Source of the DNA: an uncultured Sphingomonas sp.
GTDB taxonomy: Bacteria > Pseudomonadota > Alphaproteobacteria > Sphingomonadales > Sphingomonadaceae
Length of the DNA: 64,000 bases
Assembly: GCA_946482655.1 (NCBI GenBank)
Contig: CAMLSA010000001.1
Location: 1-64,000 of the forward strand
Reading direction: 5' to 3'
A program made the translations under genes and the position numbers. Of this stretch, positions 53,608-61,751 are shown one piece after another (the stretch's first letter is position 1; each line of letters starts with the position of its first letter). The notes under the pieces are model-generated. The model was not told the DNA's origin and did no database searches. It was given only the letters and a program-made list of their open reading frames with translations.

Positions 53608-55492
53608 CGGCGTTGGACCGCCTTATTCGACCGATCGGGCATTGTTCTGCGCGCTCCTGATAGGCACCACAATCGCTTCCGTGGCGATGACCGGTTTCCG
53701 CTTCGGCGTGAACAACAATGTTTTCCATATTCCCTACTTGCTCGATTATGCCGAGCTTCCGCAGTTCAGGTACGATCCCTTCTACCGATCGCTCGACAAG
53801 TTCGTGTCGCTCACCTGGCCGGTGCTGAAGCTGGTCAGCACGGAAGCCAATGTCCAGACCGTCTTCCTGACGGCCTTTGTTCTCGGCCGGTTCGCGGCCC
53901 TCGCGGCGTTGCTGTGCTTCTTGCGACTGAACGGGCTGGCAGGGAAATGGGCGCTTCTCGCGTCGATGGCCGTGGTCTCCGCGACGCCTTGGCTCACGCA
54001 GCTCTCCGTCGTTGGAGGGCACGGTCTCCTTATCGGCTATTTCACTCATTCCGAACTTACCTGGGCGCCGCTGCTCGGCACGCTGCTCGCCGTCCAGCAT
54101 CGGCGTCTTATCCTTGCGGGGCTGCTCTGCGGCATTACCTTCTGCCTCAATTTCTTCGTCGGGCTTTGGCTATTGGTGGCGATCGCGGCGCCGGTGCTGG
54201 CGCTGATGCGCAATTGGCCGATGGCCGCCTGGCTTCCGCGGTTCGCTTCGAGCGCTCCCGTCAGCCCGGCCACGATAGTCCGCGCGGCCCTGGTCTTCCT
54301 TGTCACGGCGTCGCCCGTACTGGTGTGGGTGGCGTTCACGCTGCTGGAAACAAGAAACGCTGCATCCTTTGATTATGCCGCCTATATGCGGGCCTATTTC
54401 CCCGACCATTCGTTGATAGAAGCCGCGAGGCGCGAGGAAGTCCTCGAACTTTTTCTTATCGTTTGCGGCTATCTGCTTGCCTCACTTTGCTCCCGGACCC
54501 ACCGCTTCTGGATCCCGGTGCTCATGGGTTGGTCGCTTCTGTTCATCGTCGGTGCGGTGGGAGTTCATCTGAGCGATAGCAAAATCCTGTTCAATCTGAA
54601 TGTGATCCGTTCGGCCGGTTTGGTGCAATTCCTCGGCATCGCGCTAATCATTCTGGCGGCGGGCAAGGTCGTGACCGACGGCGGATCGAGCGTTTGGGAG
54701 CGCCTGCTGGGATGCCTGATCTTCGCTGAACTGATCCAGCCGGACCGGCAGCTGTTCCAGTTGCTGATCATCGATGTGTCCCTTGGGGCGTTGCTGATCG
54801 GCCGCCACAGGCCGCTGAGGCTATCCGGGCGGTTGGTCGCAGTAGGCTATGCAGCCCTGATCGGCCTGATCCTGGTCGCGCAATATGGCTTCATCACCGA
54901 ATGGTCCGTGAACGCCGTGCTGCGCTTGCTGCTGTTATGTGGGCTCGGGGGATGCGCGATACTGGCTTCCGCGGGATTTCGCGGGTGGCGGCCTTTGGTG
55001 GCGCTCCTGGTGGCGAGCCTAGCCCTGCTCAACGTCGCCACGCTGATGAGATGGAGGGCGGATGGCGCGGCGCGGCGATCCGAAGCCGATCGGCCCTTCA
55101 TGAAGATGGTGGGATGGATTCGACACAGTTCCCTGGCGGGCCCATTTCTGGTCCCGGTGGATGCCGATCATCGGACGCGATTCGATGAGTTCCAGTTGCT
55201 GGCGCTGCGACCGGTCTGGGTCGACTGGAAACAAGGGGCCGCGGTGATGTGGGAGCCGGCCCTATATCCGCGCTGGGCGACGCGCTACGAGGCTGTGAAA
55301 AAGCTTCGACGCGCCGACCAGTTCCTGGGCTATGCCGCGGCGAACCGAATACCCTATGTCGTCCTACCAAAGGATGTCGGCAGCTGTGGGCGGAGCCGTA
55401 TGCTCTATCATGATGAGCACTATTCGGTCTGCGCCTTGGCCGGCGAGGGGGAGGCGCGTTCCGCCGCTATCCCGATTTCCGCGCCACCATGA
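53600..55492 (+). CDS. Large membrane protein, possibly a GT-C-type enzyme
   Basis: The 630-residue product has about 12 hydrophobic helices and a soluble C-terminal domain of roughly 130 residues. The first loop reads FRFGVNNNVFHIPYLLDYAELPQFRYDPFY, reminiscent of polyprenyl-linked glycosyltransferases and related uncharacterised membrane proteins. The overlap with the HAD-UbiA gene suggests it uses or transports that lipid-linked sugar. I cannot assign a confirmed family. The 3' end overlaps the converging methyltransferase by 26 bases. Confidence 0.7.
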   Translation: MDNGVGPPYSTDRALFCALLIGTTIASVAMTGFRFGVNNNVFHIPYLLDYAELPQFRYDPFYRSLDKFVSLTWPVLKLVSTEANVQTVFLTAFVLGRFAALAALLCFLRLNGLAGKWALLASMAVVSATPWLTQLSVVGGHGLLIGYFTHSELTWAPLLGTLLAVQHRRLILAGLLCGITFCLNFFVGLWLLVAIAAPVLALMRNWPMAAWLPRFASSAPVSPATIVRAALVFLVTASPVLVWVAFTLLETRNAASFDYAAYMRAYFPDHSLIEAARREEVLELFLIVCGYLLASLCSRTHRFWIPVLMGWSLLFIVGAVGVHLSDSKILFNLNVIRSAGLVQFLGIALIILAAGKVVTDGGSSVWERLLGCLIFAELIQPDRQLFQLLIIDVSLGALLIGRHRPLRLSGRLVAVGYAALIGLILVAQYGFITEWSVNAVLRLLLLCGLGGCAILASAGFRGWRPLVALLVASLALLNVATLMRWRADGAARRSEADRPFMKMVGWIRHSSLAGPFLVPVDADHRTRFDEFQLLALRPVWVDWKQGAAVMWEPALYPRWATRYEAVKKLRRADQFLGYAAANRIPYVVLPKDVGSCGRSRMLYHDEHYSVCALAGEGEARSAAIPISAPP

Positions 55493-56123
55493 GCTCATGT
55501 CCGTAGAGGCCGAGTATCTTCGCTGAGCGCTCGACGACCTCGGCGTCCATGCTCTTCAGCCAGCCCTCGACATCGTCGATCGCCCTGTAGTGGATCCACT
55601 GTTTGGCGACGATCAGATCGTGGAACCGGTTCCACCACGCGCGAAAGAACGGCTTCTCCGCCATGTCCTTATAGACGAGCAATCCGCCGGGTCGAACATG
55701 GGAAAAGGCGGTTGCTACGGCATCGCGCTGAGCCGATGGCGGGATATGGTGAAGCACGTCGATCATGCTCACCAGCTCGAACTGTCCTTCGGGCCAGGGA
55801 TCGCCGACCATGCTGTGCCGGAACTCGATCCGCCCGTCGGGGAAGTGCCGGTCCGCCATGTGCCTTGCGGCGTCAATGGCATCGCCGTCCGCATCGAAAC
55901 CGACGCCTCGAATCCCAGGCCGGGTGCGCCCGATCAAGCCGAGGAGGAGACCCGCGCCGCATCCGACGTCGAGGATGCGGCCCGCTTCGGGCGCCCAGCG
56001 GACGAGATCGGCGAAAGGACATATATATGGTCGCAGGCTTTGCAGCAGGCGGGTACGGAACGGCGCCTGCTGATAGAGGTCGCGTGCCATCGCCGGAATG
56101 CTGCGCTGCGCATCGGTCTGCAT
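55467..56123 (-). CDS. Class I SAM-dependent methyltransferase
   Basis: The product has the SAM motif ILDVGCGAGLLLGLIG, acidic loop GVGFDADGDAID, and FELVSMIDVLHHIPPSAQRDAVATAFSHVRPGGLLVYKD. It is a small-molecule or lipid methyltransferase of the Methyltransf_11/23 style. Two starts are possible: ATG at 56123 (218 residues, just after GTGAGG) or the frame start at 56255 (262 residues with a Pro-rich extension). The shorter is preferred. The target may be the glycan or lipid made by the preceding genes. Confidence 0.8.
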   Translation of the reverse strand: MQTDAQRSIPAMARDLYQQAPFRTRLLQSLRPYICPFADLVRWAPEAGRILDVGCGAGLLLGLIGRTRPGIRGVGFDADGDAIDAARHMADRHFPDGRIEFRHSMVGDPWPEGQFELVSMIDVLHHIPPSAQRDAVATAFSHVRPGGLLVYKDMAEKPFFRAWWNRFHDLIVAKQWIHYRAIDDVEGWLKSMDAEVVERSAKILGLYGHELMVARKSG

Positions 56124-56261
56124 CCTCACATCCCCGGATATCCTGCCTGCCGGTATGAGACCTGCCGCAGCGGACGCGTTAAATCCAGTTCCATGTCGAA
56201 CTTGCCCCCCGTCCTCGGCGATCGGGGCCGCCGACGGACGCGGCGGCGTCGGCATGACCGA

Positions 56262-57206
56262 TCAGACGATCTGCGCCTTGACCAACTCGCGGCAGGCCGG
56301 GGACCGCCGGTTGCTGCGCAGGATGCCGCCGATGAGCCCAAAGCCGATGAGCATCATCGCCCAGGTCGACGGTTCGGGCACTGCTTCGAGGCTGAGGCCG
56401 TCGATCAGTGCAAAGGGCGGCTGGCCGACGGGCGTGCCATAGGCAAGCAATGACAATTTCTGCTCGGTATCGTTGGCGGTGAAGTACACCGTCTCCGACC
56501 GCCATGGCACGAAGCCGTGGTCGGTATTGGTCACGGTCGCGGTCGTGTAGAGTTGGTCGCCGGGAGCGAGATTATAGGTGGAATGCCCGTCGCGGAAGTC
56601 GAGAAAGAGCACTGGATCGGGGCTGAGCGAATAGTCGCAGACGCCGAAGCAGATCTTCCAGGATTCCTGGGTTTCGCCGTGATAGGTGGTCTGTTGGGCA
56701 GCCGCCCACCAAAAGGTCAGCTTATAGAGCTGACCGACTTCCAGCCCGCTCACGACCTGCTCGATCGGCGCATTGCCATAGGCGCCGTCGGCCCCCACGA
56801 AATTGCCGCCTGTCGGGCTGTTCGTCAGGCCGTTGTTGGTCGCTATGTCCGGCCCCCACAGCGACAGGCGATAGACGTTGTCGCAGCCGCCCAGAATACA
56901 TGCTCCGCTGTTGAAGTCGTCCGCGCCCGTGGCGGTCTGGGGCGTGCCATTGTAGGTGGGATTGTCGACGAAGACGAAATTATAACCTTGCGTCGTCCAG
57001 CCCGCGACGGTCGGCAGATTCTTGTCTGTGGCGCTGAGCGGCGCATTGTCGTGACCATTTCCGAACAATGTCGAATGAAGCGGATTGCCGTTGGTCATGG
57101 TGACTGTTTCGAAGTCACCATTTATCAGCAGGTTCGCCGCCATGAGCGGCCCCCCTATCGCACACGCCAGCATCGCCGCCAGCAAGGCGAGCAGCTTGGT
57201 ACGCAT
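56262..57206 (-). CDS. PEP-CTERM exported protein
   Basis: The 314-residue product has a signal peptide (MRTKLLALLAAMLACAIGGPLMA) and a C-terminal sorting signal: VPEPSTWAMMLIGFGLIGG, then basic residues. The body is Gly/Asn/Thr-rich and beta-type, with NLLINGDFET at the start, like carbohydrate-binding or choice-of-anchor domains. The PEP signal is cut by an exosortase, which is not in the window. The ATG at 57206 follows GGGGGA; a start 22 codons earlier is also open. Regulation may involve the direct repeat upstream. Confidence 0.88.
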   Translation of the reverse strand: MRTKLLALLAAMLACAIGGPLMAANLLINGDFETVTMTNGNPLHSTLFGNGHDNAPLSATDKNLPTVAGWTTQGYNFVFVDNPTYNGTPQTATGADDFNSGACILGGCDNVYRLSLWGPDIATNNGLTNSPTGGNFVGADGAYGNAPIEQVVSGLEVGQLYKLTFWWAAAQQTTYHGETQESWKICFGVCDYSLSPDPVLFLDFRDGHSTYNLAPGDQLYTTATVTNTDHGFVPWRSETVYFTANDTEQKLSLLAYGTPVGQPPFALIDGLSLEAVPEPSTWAMMLIGFGLIGGILRSNRRSPACRELVKAQIV

Positions 57207-57291
57207 TACACCAGTCCCCCGACGCACAGAACGCATGAGGGCATTCATAGGATATTTACGGTAACGACGCAAGATTCCGCAGAAAAGAGCT

Positions 57292-57310
57292 GTTTACAAC
57301 TGGTTTACAA
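57292..57310 (-). promoter_or_regulatory. Helically phased direct repeat upstream of the PEP-CTERM gene
   Basis: GTTTACAA occurs at 57292-57299 and again at 57303-57310, an 11-bp period, about 86-104 bases upstream of the start codon. Two same-face copies suggest a protein-binding site. The spacer also separates this gene from the trmJ 3' end. Confidence 0.45.
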
Positions 57311-57359
57311 TTAGGAATAATGGCGCCTTAACCCTATGAATGCGGCATTACCGCCAATT

Positions 57360-58079
57360 TCAGCGGTCCCGCGGCCGCTCTATTGTACTCAATACGCCGC
57401 GCAGCGTTCTTATTTCCTGGGCATTCCATCCCGGCTTGGTCAACAGACTGCGAAGCGTCCGCCTCGTCGTCGGCGTCCGGCCGGGTGGAAAGAAATAGCC
57501 CGAATCATCCAGCAGCCTCTCGAGATGGCCGATCAGGCCGTCGAGGTCCTGCTGAGGGGCGGGCGGATCAAGTTCGACCGCGGGCGGCGACGCCAGTTCG
57601 ATTCCCTTCGACCATTCATAGGCAAGCAGGATCACCGCCTGGGCGAGGTTCAGGCTGCCGAATTCGGGATTGACCGGCACGGTGACGATGGTGCGCGCGA
57701 TGGCGACGTCATCGGTTTCCAGCCCCGACCTCTCGGGTCCGAACAGGATTGCCGAACGGCCAGGCCCGGCGTGGATCGCCCGCGCCGCGGCTTCGGGGGT
57801 GATGACAGGTTTGGTAACGCCACGCTTGCGGACCGTCGTGGCGTAGACATGGACGCAGTCGGCAGTCGCTTCGGCGATGCTGTCATGGACGCGGGCGCGT
57901 TCGAGCACGATGTCGGCGCCGGACGCCGCGGGCCCGGCATCCGGGTTGGGCCATCCGTCGCGCGGCGCGACCAGCCGCAATTCGGTGAGTCCGAAATTGA
58001 GCATCGCGCGGGCGGCCTTGCCGATATTCTCGCCCAATTGGGGGCGGACGAGGATGATGACCGGTGCGAGTGTTTCCAT
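57360..58079 (-). CDS. trmJ: TrmJ-like tRNA/rRNA 2'-O-methyltransferase (SPOUT)
   Basis: The 239-residue product has the TrmH/SpoU fold signatures (IILVRPQLGENIGKAARAMLNFGLTELRLV, AILFGPERSGLETDDVA, VNPEFGSLNLAQAVILLAYEW). It probably methylates tRNA position 32. The ATG at 58079 begins METLAPVIILV; the frame extends upstream through unrelated sequence. A C-terminal helical extension is typical. It lies 47 bases downstream of the SGNH-like gene and is likely a separate function. Confidence 0.85.
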   Translation of the reverse strand: METLAPVIILVRPQLGENIGKAARAMLNFGLTELRLVAPRDGWPNPDAGPAASGADIVLERARVHDSIAEATADCVHVYATTVRKRGVTKPVITPEAAARAIHAGPGRSAILFGPERSGLETDDVAIARTIVTVPVNPEFGSLNLAQAVILLAYEWSKGIELASPPAVELDPPAPQQDLDGLIGHLERLLDDSGYFFPPGRTPTTRRTLRSLLTKPGWNAQEIRTLRGVLSTIERPRDR

Positions 58080-58126
58080 TGGCGAATCCAGATTGGTTGT
58101 GCGGAACTGACGGGATAGGCCCGCCC

Positions 58127-59347
58127 TCACGAACCCCTTGGCGCGAGTGCGCCGAGCTGCCGAGTCAGGCGCGCATTTTCCCCGCGAGCGTCCAATATAT
58201 CCCGCCTGCGGGCCTCTTCGTCGCGCGCGAGCGTGGCCGCCAGCGTGTCGCTGGTCAGACGGAAGCCGAAGTCCCTGCTCCCACGATAGATCGTCTGCAA
58301 CATTTTTTCGCCCAGTGCGCGCCGGAAGTGATTGGGCTCCCAAAACCAGGTCATCGGGATCGTGACGCCGGGAGGCGGCAGCGGTTCGGTCGAGTAGTGA
58401 TCGAACCGGACGAAGTCCCATAGAGCGACCTCTCCACGGCCGTCGCGCTCCACCGTCTCCGTCAAGAGGCGTTTGACCAGCGGGACGCGCGGCCACAATC
58501 CCTTGCGGTCGATCAGGCGCAGCAGATCGGCATGCACGGGAGCGATCGCGATATCGAGCGCGATGCCGCGGCTCCTGCTGAAAGCGATGACGCGGCTGAC
58601 CCAGGCCAAGCCCGCCGCTCCTGTTCGCCGATCGGAATGGAGTCGCTCGTTGATGCGATCCAGAGTCGCCAGCTCGGTCGGAAGCTTTTGCTCGTACAGC
58701 GCCGCCGCTCCTTCGCGACGAATGCTCCGCATGAAAAAATCGTCGGCGAGCAATCCGGCGGAATCGAGGCCGGAGGGTGCTCCCCGCTGTGCGACAAATG
58801 TGCCCACCGAATCCTGCAGAGCGTCGCGGGACAGCAGCGCTGAGAAAATGTCTTTCGTGCGCCGGCGCGGATCGGGCAGGAATGGGCCGGGCGGCTGCTC
58901 ATCACCGGGCTGAGGCGGCGACAGAAATTCGGTGATCTCCAGTACCAGCAACGCGCGCCGCACGGGGGCCACGCGTGTCGCATCCCGCAACTGGGCGAAG
59001 GCGTATCGCACATCGGTGCCCGGCACGCCGCCGTTGAACACCGGTGCGGCGCCCCGCGGCAGGGAGGGCGAGGCGGGATCGATACCGCACTCCACCTTGG
59101 AGGTACCAAGGAGCAGGGTGGCAGGGGCGACGCGCGGCAGCAGATAGGCTTTCGCCAGTCCCGCGCGCTCGACGGTGGCGGGCTTTGAGCGGTTCAGCCC
59201 CTCGATCAGCGGCGTGCCGAGGACGAAATAGGGGTCCGCCACCACCGCAACGCCGATCGCGGCCGCGGCAAGGCCGAGCAGGCCCTGCGCCCACCACCGG
59301 CAGTATTGGCGTAGCCTGTCGGCGACGGGAGCGGCGGCTTTCGACAT
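58127..59347 (-). CDS. Membrane-anchored SGNH/AlgJ-DltD-like protein
   Basis: The 406-residue product has one N-terminal anchor helix (about residues 20-38) and then a periplasmic domain. LLLGTSKVECGIDPASP contains a likely catalytic Ser83 in the block I position of SGNH hydrolases. PMTWFWEPNHFRRALGEKML carries a C-terminal histidine. This is the layout of AlgX/AlgJ and DltD proteins, which assist MBOAT O-acyltransferases outside the membrane. Its ATG overlaps the MBOAT stop (TGATG), so they are coupled. The tail after residue 370 is helical and may be a coiled coil. Family assignment is by motif only. Confidence 0.7.
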   Translation of the reverse strand: MSKAAAPVADRLRQYCRWWAQGLLGLAAAAIGVAVVADPYFVLGTPLIEGLNRSKPATVERAGLAKAYLLPRVAPATLLLGTSKVECGIDPASPSLPRGAAPVFNGGVPGTDVRYAFAQLRDATRVAPVRRALLVLEITEFLSPPQPGDEQPPGPFLPDPRRRTKDIFSALLSRDALQDSVGTFVAQRGAPSGLDSAGLLADDFFMRSIRREGAAALYEQKLPTELATLDRINERLHSDRRTGAAGLAWVSRVIAFSRSRGIALDIAIAPVHADLLRLIDRKGLWPRVPLVKRLLTETVERDGRGEVALWDFVRFDHYSTEPLPPPGVTIPMTWFWEPNHFRRALGEKMLQTIYRGSRDFGFRLTSDTLAATLARDEEARRRDILDARGENARLTRQLGALAPRGS

Positions 59348-60957
59348 CAGAATTGCCAGTAGAGGAAGGCGCTGACCTGCCCGAACGACATCAGGCTGAG
59401 CAGCGCGATGAAGGCGATGGCGAACGCCCAGCGGCGGGTGGGCGACCAGATCAGCTCGATCTTGCGCCGCCCCTGCACCGGCTGGAAATCGAGCGCCGGT
59501 TGGTATGCCGCCAGCATCTCATGGCTGTTGGGCATGGCGAGCGCGATCATCCAGGCGATCAGGATCATCGCCATCATCTGCAGGAAGTCGACAGCGCCCT
59601 GGCTGCTCGTTCCCAGCACAATGCCGAACCGCGTCATGGTCGGCGCGAGGACATGGTTCAGGGCCTGCGGCAGTGCGATGCCCTGACCGCCGAACATCCC
59701 GTCGAACATGTGCAGGGCCGTGCGCGTGTCCGCCGACCGGAAGAAGACCTTGGCGAGAACCGCGAAGCCGATAGTGATGAACCAGCTCGCCCAGAGCCAG
59801 CGGGGCGATGCGTCCCTATCCTTGGAGGCCTTGGGCTTCCACGTCCGCCACGCGTGGTTGATGGTCAGCGCCATTCCGTGGAGTGCGCCGAAAATCACGA
59901 ACTGATAGCCGGCGCCATGCCAGATGCCCGAGACCAGCATTGTCGTCATGGTGGGGACGGCGACGAGGATAGCGAAGGTCGGCAGCTTGGTGCGGCGTCC
60001 GGAGACAGCCTGCTTGCCTCTTGCGAGGCGCGCTCGGGTGAAGACGAGCGCCATGGGCGAGAAGAGGTAGGCGGTCAGGAACCGCGTGAGCGTGACGTGC
60101 CAGCGCGCCCAATAGTCGATGATGCTCATCGCCCGGAGCGGCGAGTTGAAATTATGTGGCAGGCGAACGCCGAACAGGCGGGCGATACCGATCGCCATGT
60201 CCGAATATCCCGAAAAATCGAAATAGAGCTGGGCGACGAAGCCGAGCGCGGCGGCCCAGCCCTCGATCAACGAGGGTGGCCTGCCCGCCGCCGCCGCGTT
60301 CCAGATCGGATCGATGTGCAAAGCTATGGGATCGGCGATCAGCACCTTTTTGGCCAGGCCGAAGAAGAACAGAGTGCCGCCCACCGTCAGGTCTTCCCAC
60401 CGAAACTTCCCGTCGAGCTTGGCGAATTGAGGCATCAACTCGCGATAGTGGACGATCGGACCGGAGATCAGCGGGGGGAAAAACAACACGAACAGGATAT
60501 AGTCGCGCAGACCTATGCTGGCGAGGCGGCCGGCACGGGCGTCGATCAGCAGGGCGATCTTCTGGAAGGTGATGAAGGAGATGCCGAGTGGCAGCAATAT
60601 CCGCTGCATCACGAAGTCGGTGCCCGCCACGTCGTTGGACAGAGTGGCGAGGAAATCGGTATATTTGAAATAGCCGAGGAAGCAGATATTGAAGGCGATG
60701 CCGAACCAGAAGAGCAGGGTGCTCGCTTCTGTCTGCTCCTCGCCGCGCGCAATGAGGGCACGGGCGATGAAGTAGTTGAGCGCGATCGATGGTGCGATCA
60801 GCAGGATGTTCAGCGGTCGCCAATATCCGTAGAAGAACAGCGAGGCGAGAATTAGCCATGTCAGCGCCCGCGGCACGTTCCGACGCGCGAAAAGATAGAA
60901 AATGCCGACCGTAAGCGGAAGGAAGGCGAAAATGAAGATCGGAGAGTTGAAGAGCAC
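59347..60957 (-). CDS. MBOAT-family O-acyltransferase (AlgI/DltB-like)
   Basis: The 536-residue polytopic membrane protein has about 12 helices and the MBOAT signatures: DFSGYSDMAIGIARLFG (about 247-263) and GIWHGAG with the catalytic-type His347, plus His360. Such enzymes move an acyl group across the membrane to a glycan or protein. The start is GTG at 60957. It lies 41 bases after the acyl-carrier-protein gene, as DltB stands with DltC, which points to an ACP-bound donor. Confidence 0.92.
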   Translation of the reverse strand: MLFNSPIFIFAFLPLTVGIFYLFARRNVPRALTWLILASLFFYGYWRPLNILLIAPSIALNYFIARALIARGEEQTEASTLLFWFGIAFNICFLGYFKYTDFLATLSNDVAGTDFVMQRILLPLGISFITFQKIALLIDARAGRLASIGLRDYILFVLFFPPLISGPIVHYRELMPQFAKLDGKFRWEDLTVGGTLFFFGLAKKVLIADPIALHIDPIWNAAAAGRPPSLIEGWAAALGFVAQLYFDFSGYSDMAIGIARLFGVRLPHNFNSPLRAMSIIDYWARWHVTLTRFLTAYLFSPMALVFTRARLARGKQAVSGRRTKLPTFAILVAVPTMTTMLVSGIWHGAGYQFVIFGALHGMALTINHAWRTWKPKASKDRDASPRWLWASWFITIGFAVLAKVFFRSADTRTALHMFDGMFGGQGIALPQALNHVLAPTMTRFGIVLGTSSQGAVDFLQMMAMILIAWMIALAMPNSHEMLAAYQPALDFQPVQGRRKIELIWSPTRRWAFAIAFIALLSLMSFGQVSAFLYWQF

Positions 60958-60998
60958 TAGCTACGAGCACTGGTTCGTGATGCCTGCTCCATCAGAGC

Positions 60999-61241
60999 TC
61001 AATTCAGCTTGGCGGAAATGATCTGAACGAGATCGCCGACATTCTTCAGAGACTCGATCTCGGCGGTCTTGATCTTGATGCCGAACATCTGCTCGACCGC
61101 GACGATCATCGTGATGTGGCTGACCGAATCCCATTCTTCCACGTCGTCCGCGGTCGTCTCCGGACCGAGATCGAGGGAGTCGTCGTCGAAGATATCGCGA
61201 AACAGATTGTTGAGTTTCCCCAGTATCTCGTCGGTCGTCAT
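60999..61241 (-). CDS. Acyl carrier protein
   Basis: The 80-residue acidic helical protein has the phosphopantetheine site WDSVSHI with Ser39. It is not the usual fatty-acid ACP (DSLD), and the VEEWDSVSH context is typical of specialised carriers for FkbH and MBOAT systems. GGAAGG lies about 7 bases before the ATG. It stands between the loading enzyme and the MBOAT. Confidence 0.93.
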   Translation of the reverse strand: MTTDEILGKLNNLFRDIFDDDSLDLGPETTADDVEEWDSVSHITMIVAVEQMFGIKIKTAEIESLKNVGDLVQIISAKLN

Positions 61242-61311
61242 CGGCTGCCTTCCCCCTGGAACCAGGCCCGTGACCCGAGTTAACGGCGCGATCCCCGGCA
61301 GGCAACTGACT

Positions 61312-61716
61312 TCATGCCCTCCCCGCTTCGATCAGCTCGACGATGAAGTTCATCGGTGTGTACAGGAAACCCACCTTGCGGCCGCCGAAGGCGACGGCCG
61401 GCCTGGCTTCGCCGAGCAGCATCGAGCCCTGCGTCTGCATACGGTCCAGCGCCTCGTCGATATCGGCCACCAGGTAGGCGACGTGATTGAGAATATTTTT
61501 CCGGCTCCTGAGCACCGTCGAGACGGGATTCCGGTCCCCGAAGGGGGCGACCAGCTCGTAGACGATCTCCGAACTGTCGGTGAGGAACTGAACCCGGACT
61601 TGGAGCAGGGAATCCTCGTAGACCCGCGAATATCGGCTGATCGGGAATATCGACGACAACTGCTTTGCGCCGTCATCGATGTCCGCGACGAAAATCCCGA
61701 TATGATCAAATATCAT
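61312..61716 (-). CDS. VOC-family (glyoxalase/epimerase-like) protein
   Basis: The 134-residue product has two beta-alpha-beta modules of the vicinal oxygen chelate fold (FDHIGIFVADIDDGAKQL, then LNHVAYLVADIDEALDRM). Metal ligands likely include H5 (FDHIG), H78 in NHVAYLV and the C-terminal E in NFIVELIE. It resembles methylmalonyl-CoA epimerase and could epimerise or otherwise process the ACP-bound acid. It sits between the FkbH-like gene (35 bases away) and the ACP gene. Confidence 0.82.
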   Translation of the reverse strand: MIFDHIGIFVADIDDGAKQLSSIFPISRYSRVYEDSLLQVRVQFLTDSSEIVYELVAPFGDRNPVSTVLRSRKNILNHVAYLVADIDEALDRMQTQGSMLLGEARPAVAFGGRKVGFLYTPMNFIVELIEAGRA

Positions 61717-61751
61717 CTAGGCCCCCGCCAGTCGCCGTTCGTCGAACGCAT

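Noticed and set aside
59044..60855. A 603-codon frame opposite the SGNH-like and MBOAT genes
   Set aside because: Charged, low-complexity product crossing a gene boundary; the MBOAT motifs on the minus strand are decisive.
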